DNA from: Candidatus Cacconaster equi
GTDB lineage: Bacteria; Bacteroidota; Bacteroidia; Bacteroidales; UBA932
NCBI GenBank assembly: GCA_018065895.1
Contig: JAGHSK010000015.1
Location: 44,323 to 108,322 of the forward strand
Length of the DNA: 64,000 nt
Reading direction: 5' to 3'
The notes beneath the pieces are model-generated. The model saw only the letters and a program-made list of their open reading frames with translations, did not search any database and had not been told where the DNA came from. How positions within the stretch are numbered: position 1 is the stretch's first letter; each line of letters opens with the position of its first letter. Shown here one piece after another: positions 9,206 to 17,776 of this stretch. The translations under genes were made by a program, and so were the position numbers.

Positions 9206-12200
9206 TGAAAATGCCGGATTTTCTGTTTGAGATTAGTTGGGAAGTGTGCAACAAGGTTGGAGGAATCCATACGGTCATTGCCACCAAATCTCTTTGTTTG
9301 GATGAAGGACTGGGAAAAAAACATATCTATATCGGACCTGACGTATGGCGTGATACGGAGCAGAATCCTGAATTTACTGAGGATCAGTCACTTTTCAGAT
9401 CCTGGAGAATTTCAGCTGCGGAAGAAGGCCTGAGGACAAGGGTGGGCCGTTGGAACATCCCGGGCAAACCTGTCGCCATTTTGGTGGATTTCACCCAGTT
9501 TATTCCCCGGAAGGATGAGATTCTGACCGACTTGTGGAAGGGATTCGGAGTGGACTCGCTTAACGGCAACTGGGATTATATTGAGTCTGCACTCTTCGGT
9601 TATGCCGCAGGGAAGGTTATCGAGAGCTTTTCAAGAAATAATATCACAACCAACAACAAGATTGTTGCACAGTTCCACGAGTGGATGACCGGAGCCGGGC
9701 TCCTTTATCTGAAATCGAAGAATCTGCCGGTAGGCACGATATTCACGACACACGCTACGGTTGTCGGACGCTGCATAGCCGGAAAGAATATGCCTCTATA
9801 CGACAACCTGCTTTCCTACGACAGCGACCGTCTGGCTGTGGAGTATGGCGTACAGTCGCGTCATTCTCTTGAAAAGGCTTCTGCAAAAGCGGCTGACGTG
9901 TTCACTACCGTCAGTGACATTACGGCAAAAGAGTGCCGTCAGCTTCTCGGAAGAGAGGTTGATGTCGTCACGCCGAACGGCTTCGAGAACAGTATCACTC
10001 CATTTGAATCGGAATATGATGACTGCTGTGCCAGTGCAAGACAAACTTTGACGAGGGTGATATCCTGCATGACCGGCGCTGAAGTTGAGAAAAATGCTCT
10101 TCTTGTCGGAATCAGCGGCAGGTATGAATATTTCAACAAGGGCGTCAACGTATTTCTGGATGCTTTGGGCAAGCTCAAGAACGATGGCTATGACGGACGT
10201 CAGGTAATCGCCTTGATTATGATTCCTTCCGGCAACAATGGTCCGGACAGAGAACTTATGGCCAAACTTGCCGGGAACGGAAATGAGAACTATACTACCC
10301 AGACAAGCCACTATCTGATGGACGATTACGATGTGGTTATGAACCATCTCAAGAGAGTGGGAATCAACAATGCTCCTTCAGACAAGGTCAAAGCCCTCTT
10401 TATTCCTAGTTACCTGAACGGAGATGATGGAATTTTCAACGCCAGATATTACGATCTTCTTGTTGGAATGGATTTGACGGTGTTCCCATCATACTATGAA
10501 CCTTGGGGCTACACTCCGCTTGAGTCTCTTGCTTTCGGAGTTCCTACGACAACCACCAGCATTGCAGGTTTGGGATTGTGGGTTGAAGACCATTACGGAA
10601 AGGCGCATCCGGGCATCGACATCATCGAAAGAAACGATTCCAACTATTCTTCAGTCGTTGACGGAGTCGTTGAAAGAATCAAGGAGATGTCCGCCCTTTC
10701 GGCTGAGGAGATGAAGAACTATCGCAAGAATGCACGTTCTGTCTCCGAAATAGCGATGTGGGACAAAAACATCAAGTATTACAAAGAGGCTTATGCCATG
10801 GCTATGGGCAAAGTGGCCGAAGCAAAGAGCAGTTATGCCCGGATGGGGGATGAGACCGTTCATAGTTTCGAGGAGATAGAAAGAAGCAAGCCGTCCTGGA
10901 CCAGTATTTTTATCGGCAGGGAGCTCCCTGACCGTCTGAAACACCTTGAGGAGATTGCCAGCAATCTTTGGTGGTGCTGGAATCAGGAAGCGATAGAATT
11001 GTTCAAAGGCATCGACCCTGGACTTTGGAAGAGTGTCAATGGCAATCCTCTGCTGATGCTTGACAAGATTCCTTTGAAACTTTACAGAAGCCTGGAGAAG
11101 AATGCGGAGTTTCTTTCAAAACTCGACACCGTATATGAGGTATTCTCTTCGTATATGGCCGAAAAAGAGAATCGTGAGGGCACGAAGATAGCATATTTCT
11201 GCATGGAATACGGAATCGACACCTCCCTCAGGATTTATTCGGGAGGTCTTGGAATCCTTGCCGGAGACTACTTGAAGGAGGCATCCGACATGAAGGTCAA
11301 TATGACTGCCATAGGACTTCTGTACAGGTTCGGATATTTTACGCAGAAACTGTCGGCCGGAGGAAATCAGATAGCTGAGTATGAGCCTCAGGATTTCACC
11401 AGAATACCTGCATCTCCTGTCAGAGACGAGAACGGCAACTGGATAAAGATAAGCGTGGCGTTCCCTGGCCGTAACATATCGGCACGTCTGTGGAAAGTGG
11501 CTGTAGGCCGCACTGACCTGTACCTGCTTGACACGGATTTTGAAGACAACCTTCCTGAGGACCGCAGAGTGACCCATCAGCTTTACGGCGGTGACTGGGA
11601 AAACCGTCTGAAACAGGAATTGCTTCTTGGAGTGGGAGGTATCAGGGCTCTTCGCGCTCTTGGCTTCGATGCTGACGTGTATCATTGCAACGAAGGTCAT
11701 GCGGCATTCTGCGGTCTTGAGAGGCTGAGGGAGTATATACAGGAGCAGAACATGACATTTGGAGAGGCACTTGAAGTGGTGCGCGCCTCATCGCTCTTTA
11801 CCACTCATACGCCTGTGCCGGCAGGGCACGATGCGTTTACGGAAGACCTGCTTCGAGTCTATATCTCACATTATCCTGAAAGAATGAAGATTGACTGGAA
11901 GACTTTCATGGCTCTTGGAAAGATAGATGCCTCAAATCCGGGGGAGAAATTCTCAATGAGTTTCCTCGCAGCCAACCTGTCGCAGGAGGTCAATGGAGTC
12001 AGCTGGCTGCACGGACGTGTGAGCCAGGGTATATTTGCTCCTATGTGGCCGGGCTATCTGCCTGAAGAGCTGCACGTCGATTCTGTTACAAACGGTGTCC
12101 ACTACCCTACATGGACAGCGCCTGAATGGAAGAAGATTCACGAAAAGGTATTCGGTCCGGAGTTCAAGACCCATCACTACGACAAGAGTTGCTTCAGCGG

Positions 12201-13428
12201 CATATACAATGTCCCTGACTACGAAATCTGGAATACCAGAAAGCTGCTCAAGACACGTTTGATCGAGGCTGTGAAGGATATTATGGCAGACACCTCGATG
12301 ACGGCTCATTATTCTCCACGCGAGATTGTCACCATACGCAAGACTTTGCGCGATGATGTGCTTACGATAGGTTTCGCGCGTCGCTTCGCAACATACAAGA
12401 GAGCATCCCTGCTCTTCAGCAACCTTGACAGGCTCAATGAAATCGTTAACAATACGGAGCATCCCGTACAGTTTCTCTTCGCCGGCAAGGCCCATCCTGC
12501 GGACGGCGCGGGACAGGACCTGATCAAGCGTATTGTGGAAATCTCCAAGATGCCTCAATTCATAGGCAAGGTGGTTTTTGTGCCTAATTACGATATCTCT
12601 CTCGCAAAACTGCTCGTTCAGGGCGTGGATGTGTGGATGAACAACCCAACACGCCCGCAGGAAGCTTCCGGAACCAGCGGTGAAAAGGCCGTGATGAATG
12701 GCGTAATGCACTTCTCCGTTCTTGACGGATGGTGGGTTGAAGGCTACAAGCCGGGTGCCGGTTGGGCACTGAAGATGGAAAGGACATATGATGACCAGTC
12801 GTTCCAGAATGACCTTGATGCGGCAACGATATACAACATCATCGAAAACGAGATCGTTCCTACATACTACAATGTGAACCGTTCTACAGGACTTTCTCCT
12901 GAGTGGATAAAGACCATTAAGAACACCGTGGCTCAGGTCGCCTGCAATTTCACCACTAACAGAATGCTCAGCGATTACTGCAACAAGTATTATGACCCTC
13001 TGGCTTCGCGTTACCATACCCTGATTGCGGATGATTACTCTCTGGCCAGAGAAATCGCATTCTGGAAGAAACGTATGCGCCGCGACTGGAACAGTGTTGA
13101 AATCCTTTCATTCACCAAGCCCGACAATGTGCGTGAGCCACTGACTCTCGGCAAGGAATATACTTCTGAGCTCAGGGTTTTCATCGGTGACATCGATCCG
13201 GAAGATCTGGGAGTGGAACTTCTGCTTGCTGAAAGAAATGCGAAGGGCTGTTACCATATCAATGAAATGTTTGATTTTACGCTTGTCGAGTGCAAGGACG
13301 GTATTGCGACCTACCAGGCCAAGATACTTCCTGAATTCGCGGGCTCATATGAGATTGCGGGCAGGCTGTATGCAAAGAACAGCGCTCTGCCTCATCGTCA
13401 GGATTTCGAACTTGTGAAATGGCTGTAG
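9205..13428 (+). CDS. Glycogen synthase (GT3) - alpha-glucan phosphorylase (GT35) fusion
   Basis: One 1407-residue frame joins two enzymes with opposite directions in glycogen metabolism. Residues about 1-550 resemble GT3 glycogen synthase: DFLFEISWEVCNKVGGIHTV at the start, HEWMTGAGLLYL, TTHATVVGR, and PSYYEPWGYTPLES. From about 565 (HLEEIASNLWWCWNQEA) to the end the protein matches the shorter alpha-glucan phosphorylase group, with YFCMEYGIDTSLRIYSGGLG and the pyridoxal-phosphate site EASGTSGEKAVMNG, where K1161 should bind PLP. No stop codon, frameshift or slippery run separates the halves. It is the last enzyme of the glucan operon and overlaps ribF by ten bases. Confidence 0.92.
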   Translation: MKMPDFLFEISWEVCNKVGGIHTVIATKSLCLDEGLGKKHIYIGPDVWRDTEQNPEFTEDQSLFRSWRISAAEEGLRTRVGRWNIPGKPVAILVDFTQFIPRKDEILTDLWKGFGVDSLNGNWDYIESALFGYAAGKVIESFSRNNITTNNKIVAQFHEWMTGAGLLYLKSKNLPVGTIFTTHATVVGRCIAGKNMPLYDNLLSYDSDRLAVEYGVQSRHSLEKASAKAADVFTTVSDITAKECRQLLGREVDVVTPNGFENSITPFESEYDDCCASARQTLTRVISCMTGAEVEKNALLVGISGRYEYFNKGVNVFLDALGKLKNDGYDGRQVIALIMIPSGNNGPDRELMAKLAGNGNENYTTQTSHYLMDDYDVVMNHLKRVGINNAPSDKVKALFIPSYLNGDDGIFNARYYDLLVGMDLTVFPSYYEPWGYTPLESLAFGVPTTTTSIAGLGLWVEDHYGKAHPGIDIIERNDSNYSSVVDGVVERIKEMSALSAEEMKNYRKNARSVSEIAMWDKNIKYYKEAYAMAMGKVAEAKSSYARMGDETVHSFEEIERSKPSWTSIFIGRELPDRLKHLEEIASNLWWCWNQEAIELFKGIDPGLWKSVNGNPLLMLDKIPLKLYRSLEKNAEFLSKLDTVYEVFSSYMAEKENREGTKIAYFCMEYGIDTSLRIYSGGLGILAGDYLKEASDMKVNMTAIGLLYRFGYFTQKLSAGGNQIAEYEPQDFTRIPASPVRDENGNWIKISVAFPGRNISARLWKVAVGRTDLYLLDTDFEDNLPEDRRVTHQLYGGDWENRLKQELLLGVGGIRALRALGFDADVYHCNEGHAAFCGLERLREYIQEQNMTFGEALEVVRASSLFTTHTPVPAGHDAFTEDLLRVYISHYPERMKIDWKTFMALGKIDASNPGEKFSMSFLAANLSQEVNGVSWLHGRVSQGIFAPMWPGYLPEELHVDSVTNGVHYPTWTAPEWKKIHEKVFGPEFKTHHYDKSCFSGIYNVPDYEIWNTRKLLKTRLIEAVKDIMADTSMTAHYSPREIVTIRKTLRDDVLTIGFARRFATYKRASLLFSNLDRLNEIVNNTEHPVQFLFAGKAHPADGAGQDLIKRIVEISKMPQFIGKVVFVPNYDISLAKLLVQGVDVWMNNPTRPQEASGTSGEKAVMNGVMHFSVLDGWWVEGYKPGAGWALKMERTYDDQSFQNDLDAATIYNIIENEIVPTYYNVNRSTGLSPEWIKTIKNTVAQVACNFTTNRMLSDYCNKYYDPLASRYHTLIADDYSLAREIAFWKKRMRRDWNSVEILSFTKPDNVREPLTLGKEYTSELRVFIGDIDPEDLGVELLLAERNAKGCYHINEMFDFTLVECKDGIATYQAKILPEFAGSYEIAGRLYAKNSALPHRQDFELVKWL

Positions 13429-14321
13429 CGGCAACAGGTTTCTTTGACGGCGTTCATCTTGGTCACAAGAAGGTGATTGACCGGATGTTGTCGATTGCTC
13501 GCGAGAGGGGCGAAGAAAGTATGATTGTTTCTTTCTGGCCCCACCCGCGCAGCGTTCTTCAGCAGGATGCCGACAGGCTCCGCCTTCTGACTACCTTGGA
13601 AGAAAAAAAGAGATTGTGTGCCGGATACGGTGTTGACAGATTCGAAATCATCCCGTTCAGCAGGGAATTGAGCCGGCTTTCAGCCCGTGATTTCATAAAG
13701 GGTTACCTTAAGGAAAAACTTGGAGTGACCACTCTTATCCTTGGCTATGACCATCGCCTTGGCCACGATTCCTTCGCATCTCCACAGGAGATGATGAAAG
13801 TCGTATCGGAATGCGGAGTGATGCCGGTAAGGATTGAAGAACTTTCAATCGAGGCAGGAACAATAAGTTCGACTGCCATACGCCGTAAAGTGTCGGAAGG
13901 GCAGATTGAAGCCGCCGAAGAGATGCTTGGCTACAGATACTCCCTTTCCGGGGTAGTCGTGGCTGGAAACAAATTGGGACGGACAATAGGTTTCCCTACA
14001 GCCAATATGCAGTTGTATGAGCCCCTGAAACTGGTCCCGGGCGGTGGGGTTTATGCAGTCCGCGCCTATGTGCTGGACCAGTCGTATTTCGGTATCTGCA
14101 ATATAGGTACCCGTCCAACCGTAGGGTTGGGCAACGCCCGCACGATTGAAACGCATATCCTGGATTTCAGCCAGGACATATATGGTCTGGATATAAAAAT
14201 AGAATTCCTGACGCGAATCAGAGACGAACGGAAGTTCGCTTCTCTTGATCAATTGAAAGGTCAGTTGGATAAGGACAAGATGTTTGCGGAATCCTTCACC
14301 AGAGGACTGAGCACCATATAA
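13419..14321 (+). CDS. ribF: Bifunctional riboflavin kinase / FAD synthetase
   Basis: Converts riboflavin to FMN and FMN to FAD. The 300-residue protein has the nucleotidyltransferase motif GFFDGVHLGHKK at residues 7-18, LILGYDHRLGHD, and ISSTAIRRKVSEG. The riboflavin kinase domain follows, with LGRTIGFPTANMQ and a GVYAVRAYV strand. Its ATG lies inside the last codons of the phosphorylase fusion. The last 61 bases overlap the 3' end of the oppositely oriented PrsW-like gene, an unusually long convergent overlap for this window. Confidence 0.94.
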   Translation: MAVAATGFFDGVHLGHKKVIDRMLSIARERGEESMIVSFWPHPRSVLQQDADRLRLLTTLEEKKRLCAGYGVDRFEIIPFSRELSRLSARDFIKGYLKEKLGVTTLILGYDHRLGHDSFASPQEMMKVVSECGVMPVRIEELSIEAGTISSTAIRRKVSEGQIEAAEEMLGYRYSLSGVVVAGNKLGRTIGFPTANMQLYEPLKLVPGGGVYAVRAYVLDQSYFGICNIGTRPTVGLGNARTIETHILDFSQDIYGLDIKIEFLTRIRDERKFASLDQLKGQLDKDKMFAESFTRGLSTI

Positions 14322-15253
14322 CCGGTTTTTCCGATATTTTTCTTGAGGACTTCAAGTTCTGCGATCTTCTCTTCAAACTGCTTCTCGTCTATGCTGCCAG
14401 CCGCGTCATCGAATCCAGCCTGACGCAGCAACATCTGGCTCTGCTTGTTGACTTTCGCCTCAAGATAGAGCTGCACGTAGCAGATCATATCAAAAAATAC
14501 TTCAGGTGAGAACTGCTCTTTTACGCTGAGCAGATACATCCCGGCCTTGGTCGCGGAGAAATTGCCCTCTTTTATCGCAGAGAGTGTCTGGATATCAGTG
14601 CTAATGCTGTGGTCAATCCATTTGTATATCTTTTCCTCGCCAAGTCTGAACACGATGAGGAATACTCCGAGGAATAGCAGAATAACAACGGCAAGCTGTC
14701 CTTCAGGTTGAAGGAGGGAGAGGTTGTGTATGGTGTGGATGAGAATCGACGGAATGAAGGAGAGGACAATCGCAGGGGTGAACTTGATGCGATCGAGAAT
14801 CAGGAGCATCAGCGATCCGCAGAGTGCAGTGCATCCGATATGCAGGATTGCGCATCCGAATCCTCTGAAGAGAGCGGATGTGGCGTTCATATCCGAGTTG
14901 TATCCCAGATAAATGAGGTTCTCCAGAAGGGAGAAGCCTCCGCCTATTGCGGCTCCGTATATCAGCGCCTCCGCAAGGAACTTGATTTTGCGACGCGACA
15001 CCAAATATATCATCAGCAGGCCTTTGAGCACCTCTTCGAAAAGGGGCATTATGGAGAATCCAGCATATTCCGACTCCATTCCAAGAACAGAGGTCAGCAA
15101 AAATGCAAGAGCGCAGCATATTATACCATAGCCGAAGCACAGGCCGAGTTTGCTCCATTTTACGAGGGCGAAACTGTCAAGCATCTTGAGTGCGAGAAGA
15201 TACAGGATGATAGGAAGTATTGATGAAACTACTGCTGTCATTTGGAAAGCCAT
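14261..15253 (-). CDS. PrsW-family intramembrane glutamic protease-like protein
   Basis: A 330-residue membrane protein with about seven or eight hydrophobic segments in the first 210 residues and a soluble C-terminal tail. It shows the PrsW/CAAX-protease type signature: FEEVLKGLLMIYL, then GGGFSLLENLIYL, a histidine in AILHIGCTAL, and IHTIHNL. PrsW in Bacillus cleaves an anti-sigma factor. Here no substrate gene is adjacent, so the role is unknown. The C-terminal 120 residues (KEGNFSATKAGMYLLSVKEQ) are helical and not part of the core family. The upstream 78-residue membrane gene overlaps its start by 16 bases. Confidence 0.75.
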   Translation of the reverse strand: MAFQMTAVVSSILPIILYLLALKMLDSFALVKWSKLGLCFGYGIICCALAFLLTSVLGMESEYAGFSIMPLFEEVLKGLLMIYLVSRRKIKFLAEALIYGAAIGGGFSLLENLIYLGYNSDMNATSALFRGFGCAILHIGCTALCGSLMLLILDRIKFTPAIVLSFIPSILIHTIHNLSLLQPEGQLAVVILLFLGVFLIVFRLGEEKIYKWIDHSISTDIQTLSAIKEGNFSATKAGMYLLSVKEQFSPEVFFDMICYVQLYLEAKVNKQSQMLLRQAGFDDAAGSIDEKQFEEKIAELEVLKKNIGKTGYMVLSPLVKDSANILSLSN

Positions 15254-15474
15254 TGTTTAGGGGTCATCTGCATTATCTCAGAGAAGTTGCGATAGAACGA
15301 CTGAAGGTTGCCGGCTGACATCTCGCCGCTGGCATCGTAGAATTCCGCCATGAGTTTGTTGTAACGGTGGATGCATATCCAGGCCCAAATGGCTATTGCG
15401 GCTGGCAGTATGTATGTGAATGGCGGCATAGGCTGATTATTCTGCACCGCTAAGTTAATCCTTTTAATTCTCAT
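15238..15474 (-). CDS. Small single-pass membrane protein, function unknown
   Basis: A 78-residue protein not recognised as any named family. One hydrophobic stretch near residues 20-35 (FTYILPAAIAIWAWICI) is followed by a charged tail. The ATG at 15474 was preferred to the GTG at 15480. It overlaps the PrsW-like gene by 16 bases on the same strand, so the two are probably translated together, and it could be a partner or substrate of that protease. That link is inference only. Confidence 0.55.
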   Translation of the reverse strand: MRIKRINLAVQNNQPMPPFTYILPAAIAIWAWICIHRYNKLMAEFYDASGEMSAGNLQSFYRNFSEIMQMTPKQWLSK

Positions 15475-15491
15475 TTTCACAAAATTCTTAT

Positions 15492-15523
15492 CAAATTGTA
15501 AAAGATGTTAAAATGTTTACAAA
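15492..15523 (-). promoter_or_regulatory. Candidate promoter for the PrsW pair
   Basis: On the minus strand a TTTG (-33-like, 15520-15523) lies about 20 bases before an ACAATTTG box (15492-15499). This is close to the Bacteroidota TTTG/TAnnTTTG arrangement but the first base of the -7 box departs from consensus. It lies 18 bases before the small gene. Confidence 0.4.
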
Positions 15524-15655
15524 TTTTTTTCACGCATATGAAAACCACTTTGTCGGTGGGATATGCGCGTGTCTGGGGCAACGGATTGAAACAGGGTGAA
15601 TTCATGCTGTCGCTTAAACTGTTGTAGCAATCCGTTCGGAAATAGATTCTAATTT

Positions 15656-15686
15656 TTTGATATATCGGTAAAAAGATATATCTTTG
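15656..15686 (+). promoter_or_regulatory. Promoter of greA
   Basis: TTTG at 15656-15659, a 19-base spacer, then TATCTTTG at 15679-15686. Both halves fit the Bacteroidota primary sigma factor consensus, and this is the best promoter in the window. Transcription should begin near 15693, leaving a leader of about 65 nucleotides before greA. Confidence 0.75.
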
Positions 15687-15694
15687 TAGAGTAA

Positions 15695-15745
15695 ATGATG
15701 ATTTTTCGGAAGGGTCCTGCTGATGCGGGGCTCCTTTCTTTTTAA
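15695..15745 (+). promoter_or_regulatory. greA leader with hairpin, T-run and 16-codon upstream ORF
   Basis: The leader contains a GC-rich hairpin (GGGTCCTGC pairing with GCGGGGCTC across TGAT, about 15712-15733, with some G-U pairs) followed by TTTCTTTTT, the layout of an intrinsic terminator placed just before the greA start. The same stretch is an open 16-codon frame from ATG 15695 to TAA 15743-15745, with the ATG almost at the predicted transcription start. This could be an attenuator with a leader peptide or a chance arrangement. Confidence 0.4.
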
Positions 15746-15757
15746 CTTTTTTGAAAT

Positions 15758-16228
15758 ATGCCAGAAGTACACTACATGACTCAGGAAGGACTTGACAAAC
15801 TGCGCGAGGAACTCAGCGCAATGATTGCCGAACGTCCTGTGATATCAAAAGCCATTGCGGAGGCCCGTGACAAGGGCGACCTTTCAGAAAATGCCGAATA
15901 CGATGCTGCCCGTGAGGCTCAAGGTCTGCTGGAACTTAAAATCAGCAAACTTCAGGACGTGATAGCCAACGCCAAGGTTGTTGACGAATCAAAAATCAAT
16001 ACCGACCAGATACAGATGCTCAACAAGGTCAAGATGAAGAATCTCAAGACCAATGCAGTTGTGGAATATACGCTTGTCGGTGAGAGCGAAGCCAATTTCA
16101 AAGAGGGCAAACTGGCGGCCACCACTCCTATCGGACGCGCACTGATGGGACATCGGAAAGGGGACGTTGTCGAGGTTAATGTCCCTTCCGGCCTCATTAA
16201 ATTTGAAATTCTCAACATCTCAATATAA
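15758..16228 (+). CDS. greA: Transcription elongation factor GreA
   Basis: Rescues backtracked RNA polymerase by stimulating transcript cleavage through the secondary channel. The 156-residue protein has the N-terminal coiled coil with the tip sequence ARDKGDLSENAEYDAAREAQ, carrying the acidic D-x-x-E pair, and the C-terminal FKBP-like domain with TTPIGRALMGHRKGDVVEV. Length and motif match GreA rather than GreB. A strong promoter and a structured leader lie upstream. A HIT-family gene follows after five bases. Confidence 0.96.
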   Translation: MPEVHYMTQEGLDKLREELSAMIAERPVISKAIAEARDKGDLSENAEYDAAREAQGLLELKISKLQDVIANAKVVDESKINTDQIQMLNKVKMKNLKTNAVVEYTLVGESEANFKEGKLAATTPIGRALMGHRKGDVVEVNVPSGLIKFEILNISI

Positions 16229-16233
16229 CAGAT

Positions 16234-16638
16234 ATGGCATCCATATTCTCAAGAATAGCAGCTGGCGAAATCCCTTCCTACAAGGTTGCCGAGAGCGCTG
16301 AATATTATGCGTTTCTTGATATAAATCCGCTTGTGGGCGGACATACCCTGGTCATCCCGAAAAAGGAGGTTGACTACATCTTCGACCTTGACGAGGCAAC
16401 CTATGCCGGCCTTTGGGACTTTGCCGCAAAAGTGGCCAAAGCCGTTAAATCCGCCATTCCATGCAAGAGAGTCGGTGTAGCCGTTCTCGGAATGGAGGTA
16501 CCTCACACTCACATACATCTTGTTCCTCTTCAGACAGAGGGTGACCTTGACTTCAGAAAGCCGAAGAAACAGTTCACGGAACAGGAATTCAGAACAATCG
16601 CGGAATCCATCGCCAAAGAATTCAACAAACTTGGATAA
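16234..16638 (+). CDS. HIT (histidine triad) family nucleotide-binding protein
   Basis: Predicted nucleoside phosphoramidate or dinucleotide hydrolase of the HINT branch. The 134-residue protein shows FSRIAAGEIPSYKVAES at the start, AFLDINPLVGGHTLVIPK, and the triad VPHTHIHLVPL near residues 90-100. Length fits the family. It lies between greA and the lipoprotein gene, with one base to the next ATG, so all three are probably one operon. Confidence 0.9.
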   Translation: MASIFSRIAAGEIPSYKVAESAEYYAFLDINPLVGGHTLVIPKKEVDYIFDLDEATYAGLWDFAAKVAKAVKSAIPCKRVGVAVLGMEVPHTHIHLVPLQTEGDLDFRKPKKQFTEQEFRTIAESIAKEFNKLG

Positions 16639-16639
16639 A

Positions 16640-17776
16640 ATGAAAAAGACACTTCTTTATGCCTTGCTCGCCATCACTCTGATTGGCTGCAGCCAGAGCC
16701 CGACAGCCAGAATATCAGCTACAGTTGAGGGCGTCGCTGACAGTTCAGTAGTGCTGAAAAAATTGAATCTCAACAGGCTAACTGCCGTCGACACCATAAA
16801 GACGGATGCGGCTGGGAAATTCGACTATAAGGTGAAGCTGGAGGGTAATGCTCCATATTTCTACTACCTGTATCTTGGAGAGACTCCGGTCGCTTCGGTA
16901 GTGCTTCTTGATGGTGACAAAGTCAACGTCAACGTCAAAGCCAATGGCGGATATGCTGTCGAGGGTTCGGAGGAATCAAATATGTTCCAACAGGTCAACG
17001 ATTCATTCAACAAGGCATTCAATGCTATGGAGAAAGTGCTCGACGCAATGCCGGAGAATCCGTCCGATGTCCAGATGAAGGAGGTGAACAAGCAGCTGAG
17101 CGCAATATATGTCGATTATAAGAAATATGCTGTAAAGCATGTGATCACCAATCCATATTCAATCTCTTCAGCAGTCGTGCTGTTCCAGAAATTCAATGAC
17201 GATCTGAAAGTGTTCGGGGAGACCTCCGATGCTGTCATCTTCAAGCGTACCCTTGATTCATTGTCAACGGTCTATCCGAAGAGTGACTATGTCCTTGCTC
17301 TCAGGGATGAAGTTGATGCCCGCGAAAAGCAGATGTCGATGTACAACAGGCTCAGCGAGGCCCAGCAGGTTTCGTTCCCTGAAATTTCTCTTCCTGATGT
17401 GGACGGAAACATCCGCAATCTTTCAGACTTTGAAGGAAAGGTGATTATTCTTTCATTCTGGAGTGTGGCCCAGGCCGAGTACAAAATGTTCAACAACGAC
17501 CTGGTATCACTGTATGACAAATATCATGATCAAGGACTTGAGATATATCAAGTGGGACTTGACATCGACAAACCGACTTGGGCTGCCGTCGTCAAAGGAC
17601 AAAAACTTCCGTTTGTGAACGTGAATGACGGACTTGGCATACAGTCACCATCAGTTGCGGCATATAACATCACTCGGGTTCCTGCCATGCTGATACTTGA
17701 TAAGAGCGGGTCCGTAGCAGGTCGCGACATCTATGATTCCTCGAAGTTGGAAACTGTTGTGAAGGGTCTGCTATAG
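16640..17776 (+). CDS. TlpA-like thioredoxin-fold lipoprotein lacking the CxxC site
   Basis: A 378-residue predicted lipoprotein: hydrophobic signal then LIGC lipobox at residues 14-17. Residues about 25-115 look like the DUF4369 beta domain that precedes TlpA/AhpC modules in Bacteroidota. The C-terminal domain has the thioredoxin-like frame (FPEISLPDVDGNIRNLSDFE, ILSFWSVAQAEYKMF, TRVPAMLILDKSG with the cis-proline), but the CxxC position is occupied by VAQA and no cysteine remains in the domain. Disulfide exchange is therefore unlikely; a chaperone or binding role is possible. The ATG at 16640 gives a good signal peptide. It converges on tsaB with a six-base overlap. Confidence 0.85.
   Translation: MKKTLLYALLAITLIGCSQSPTARISATVEGVADSSVVLKKLNLNRLTAVDTIKTDAAGKFDYKVKLEGNAPYFYYLYLGETPVASVVLLDGDKVNVNVKANGGYAVEGSEESNMFQQVNDSFNKAFNAMEKVLDAMPENPSDVQMKEVNKQLSAIYVDYKKYAVKHVITNPYSISSAVVLFQKFNDDLKVFGETSDAVIFKRTLDSLSTVYPKSDYVLALRDEVDAREKQMSMYNRLSEAQQVSFPEISLPDVDGNIRNLSDFEGKVIILSFWSVAQAEYKMFNNDLVSLYDKYHDQGLEIYQVGLDIDKPTWAAVVKGQKLPFVNVNDGLGIQSPSVAAYNITRVPAMLILDKSGSVAGRDIYDSSKLETVVKGLL

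Noticed and set aside
11953..13017. 354-codon open frame on the minus strand
   Set aside because: It lies antisense to the phosphorylase half of the fusion, has no family features, and the plus-strand frame carries all motifs.
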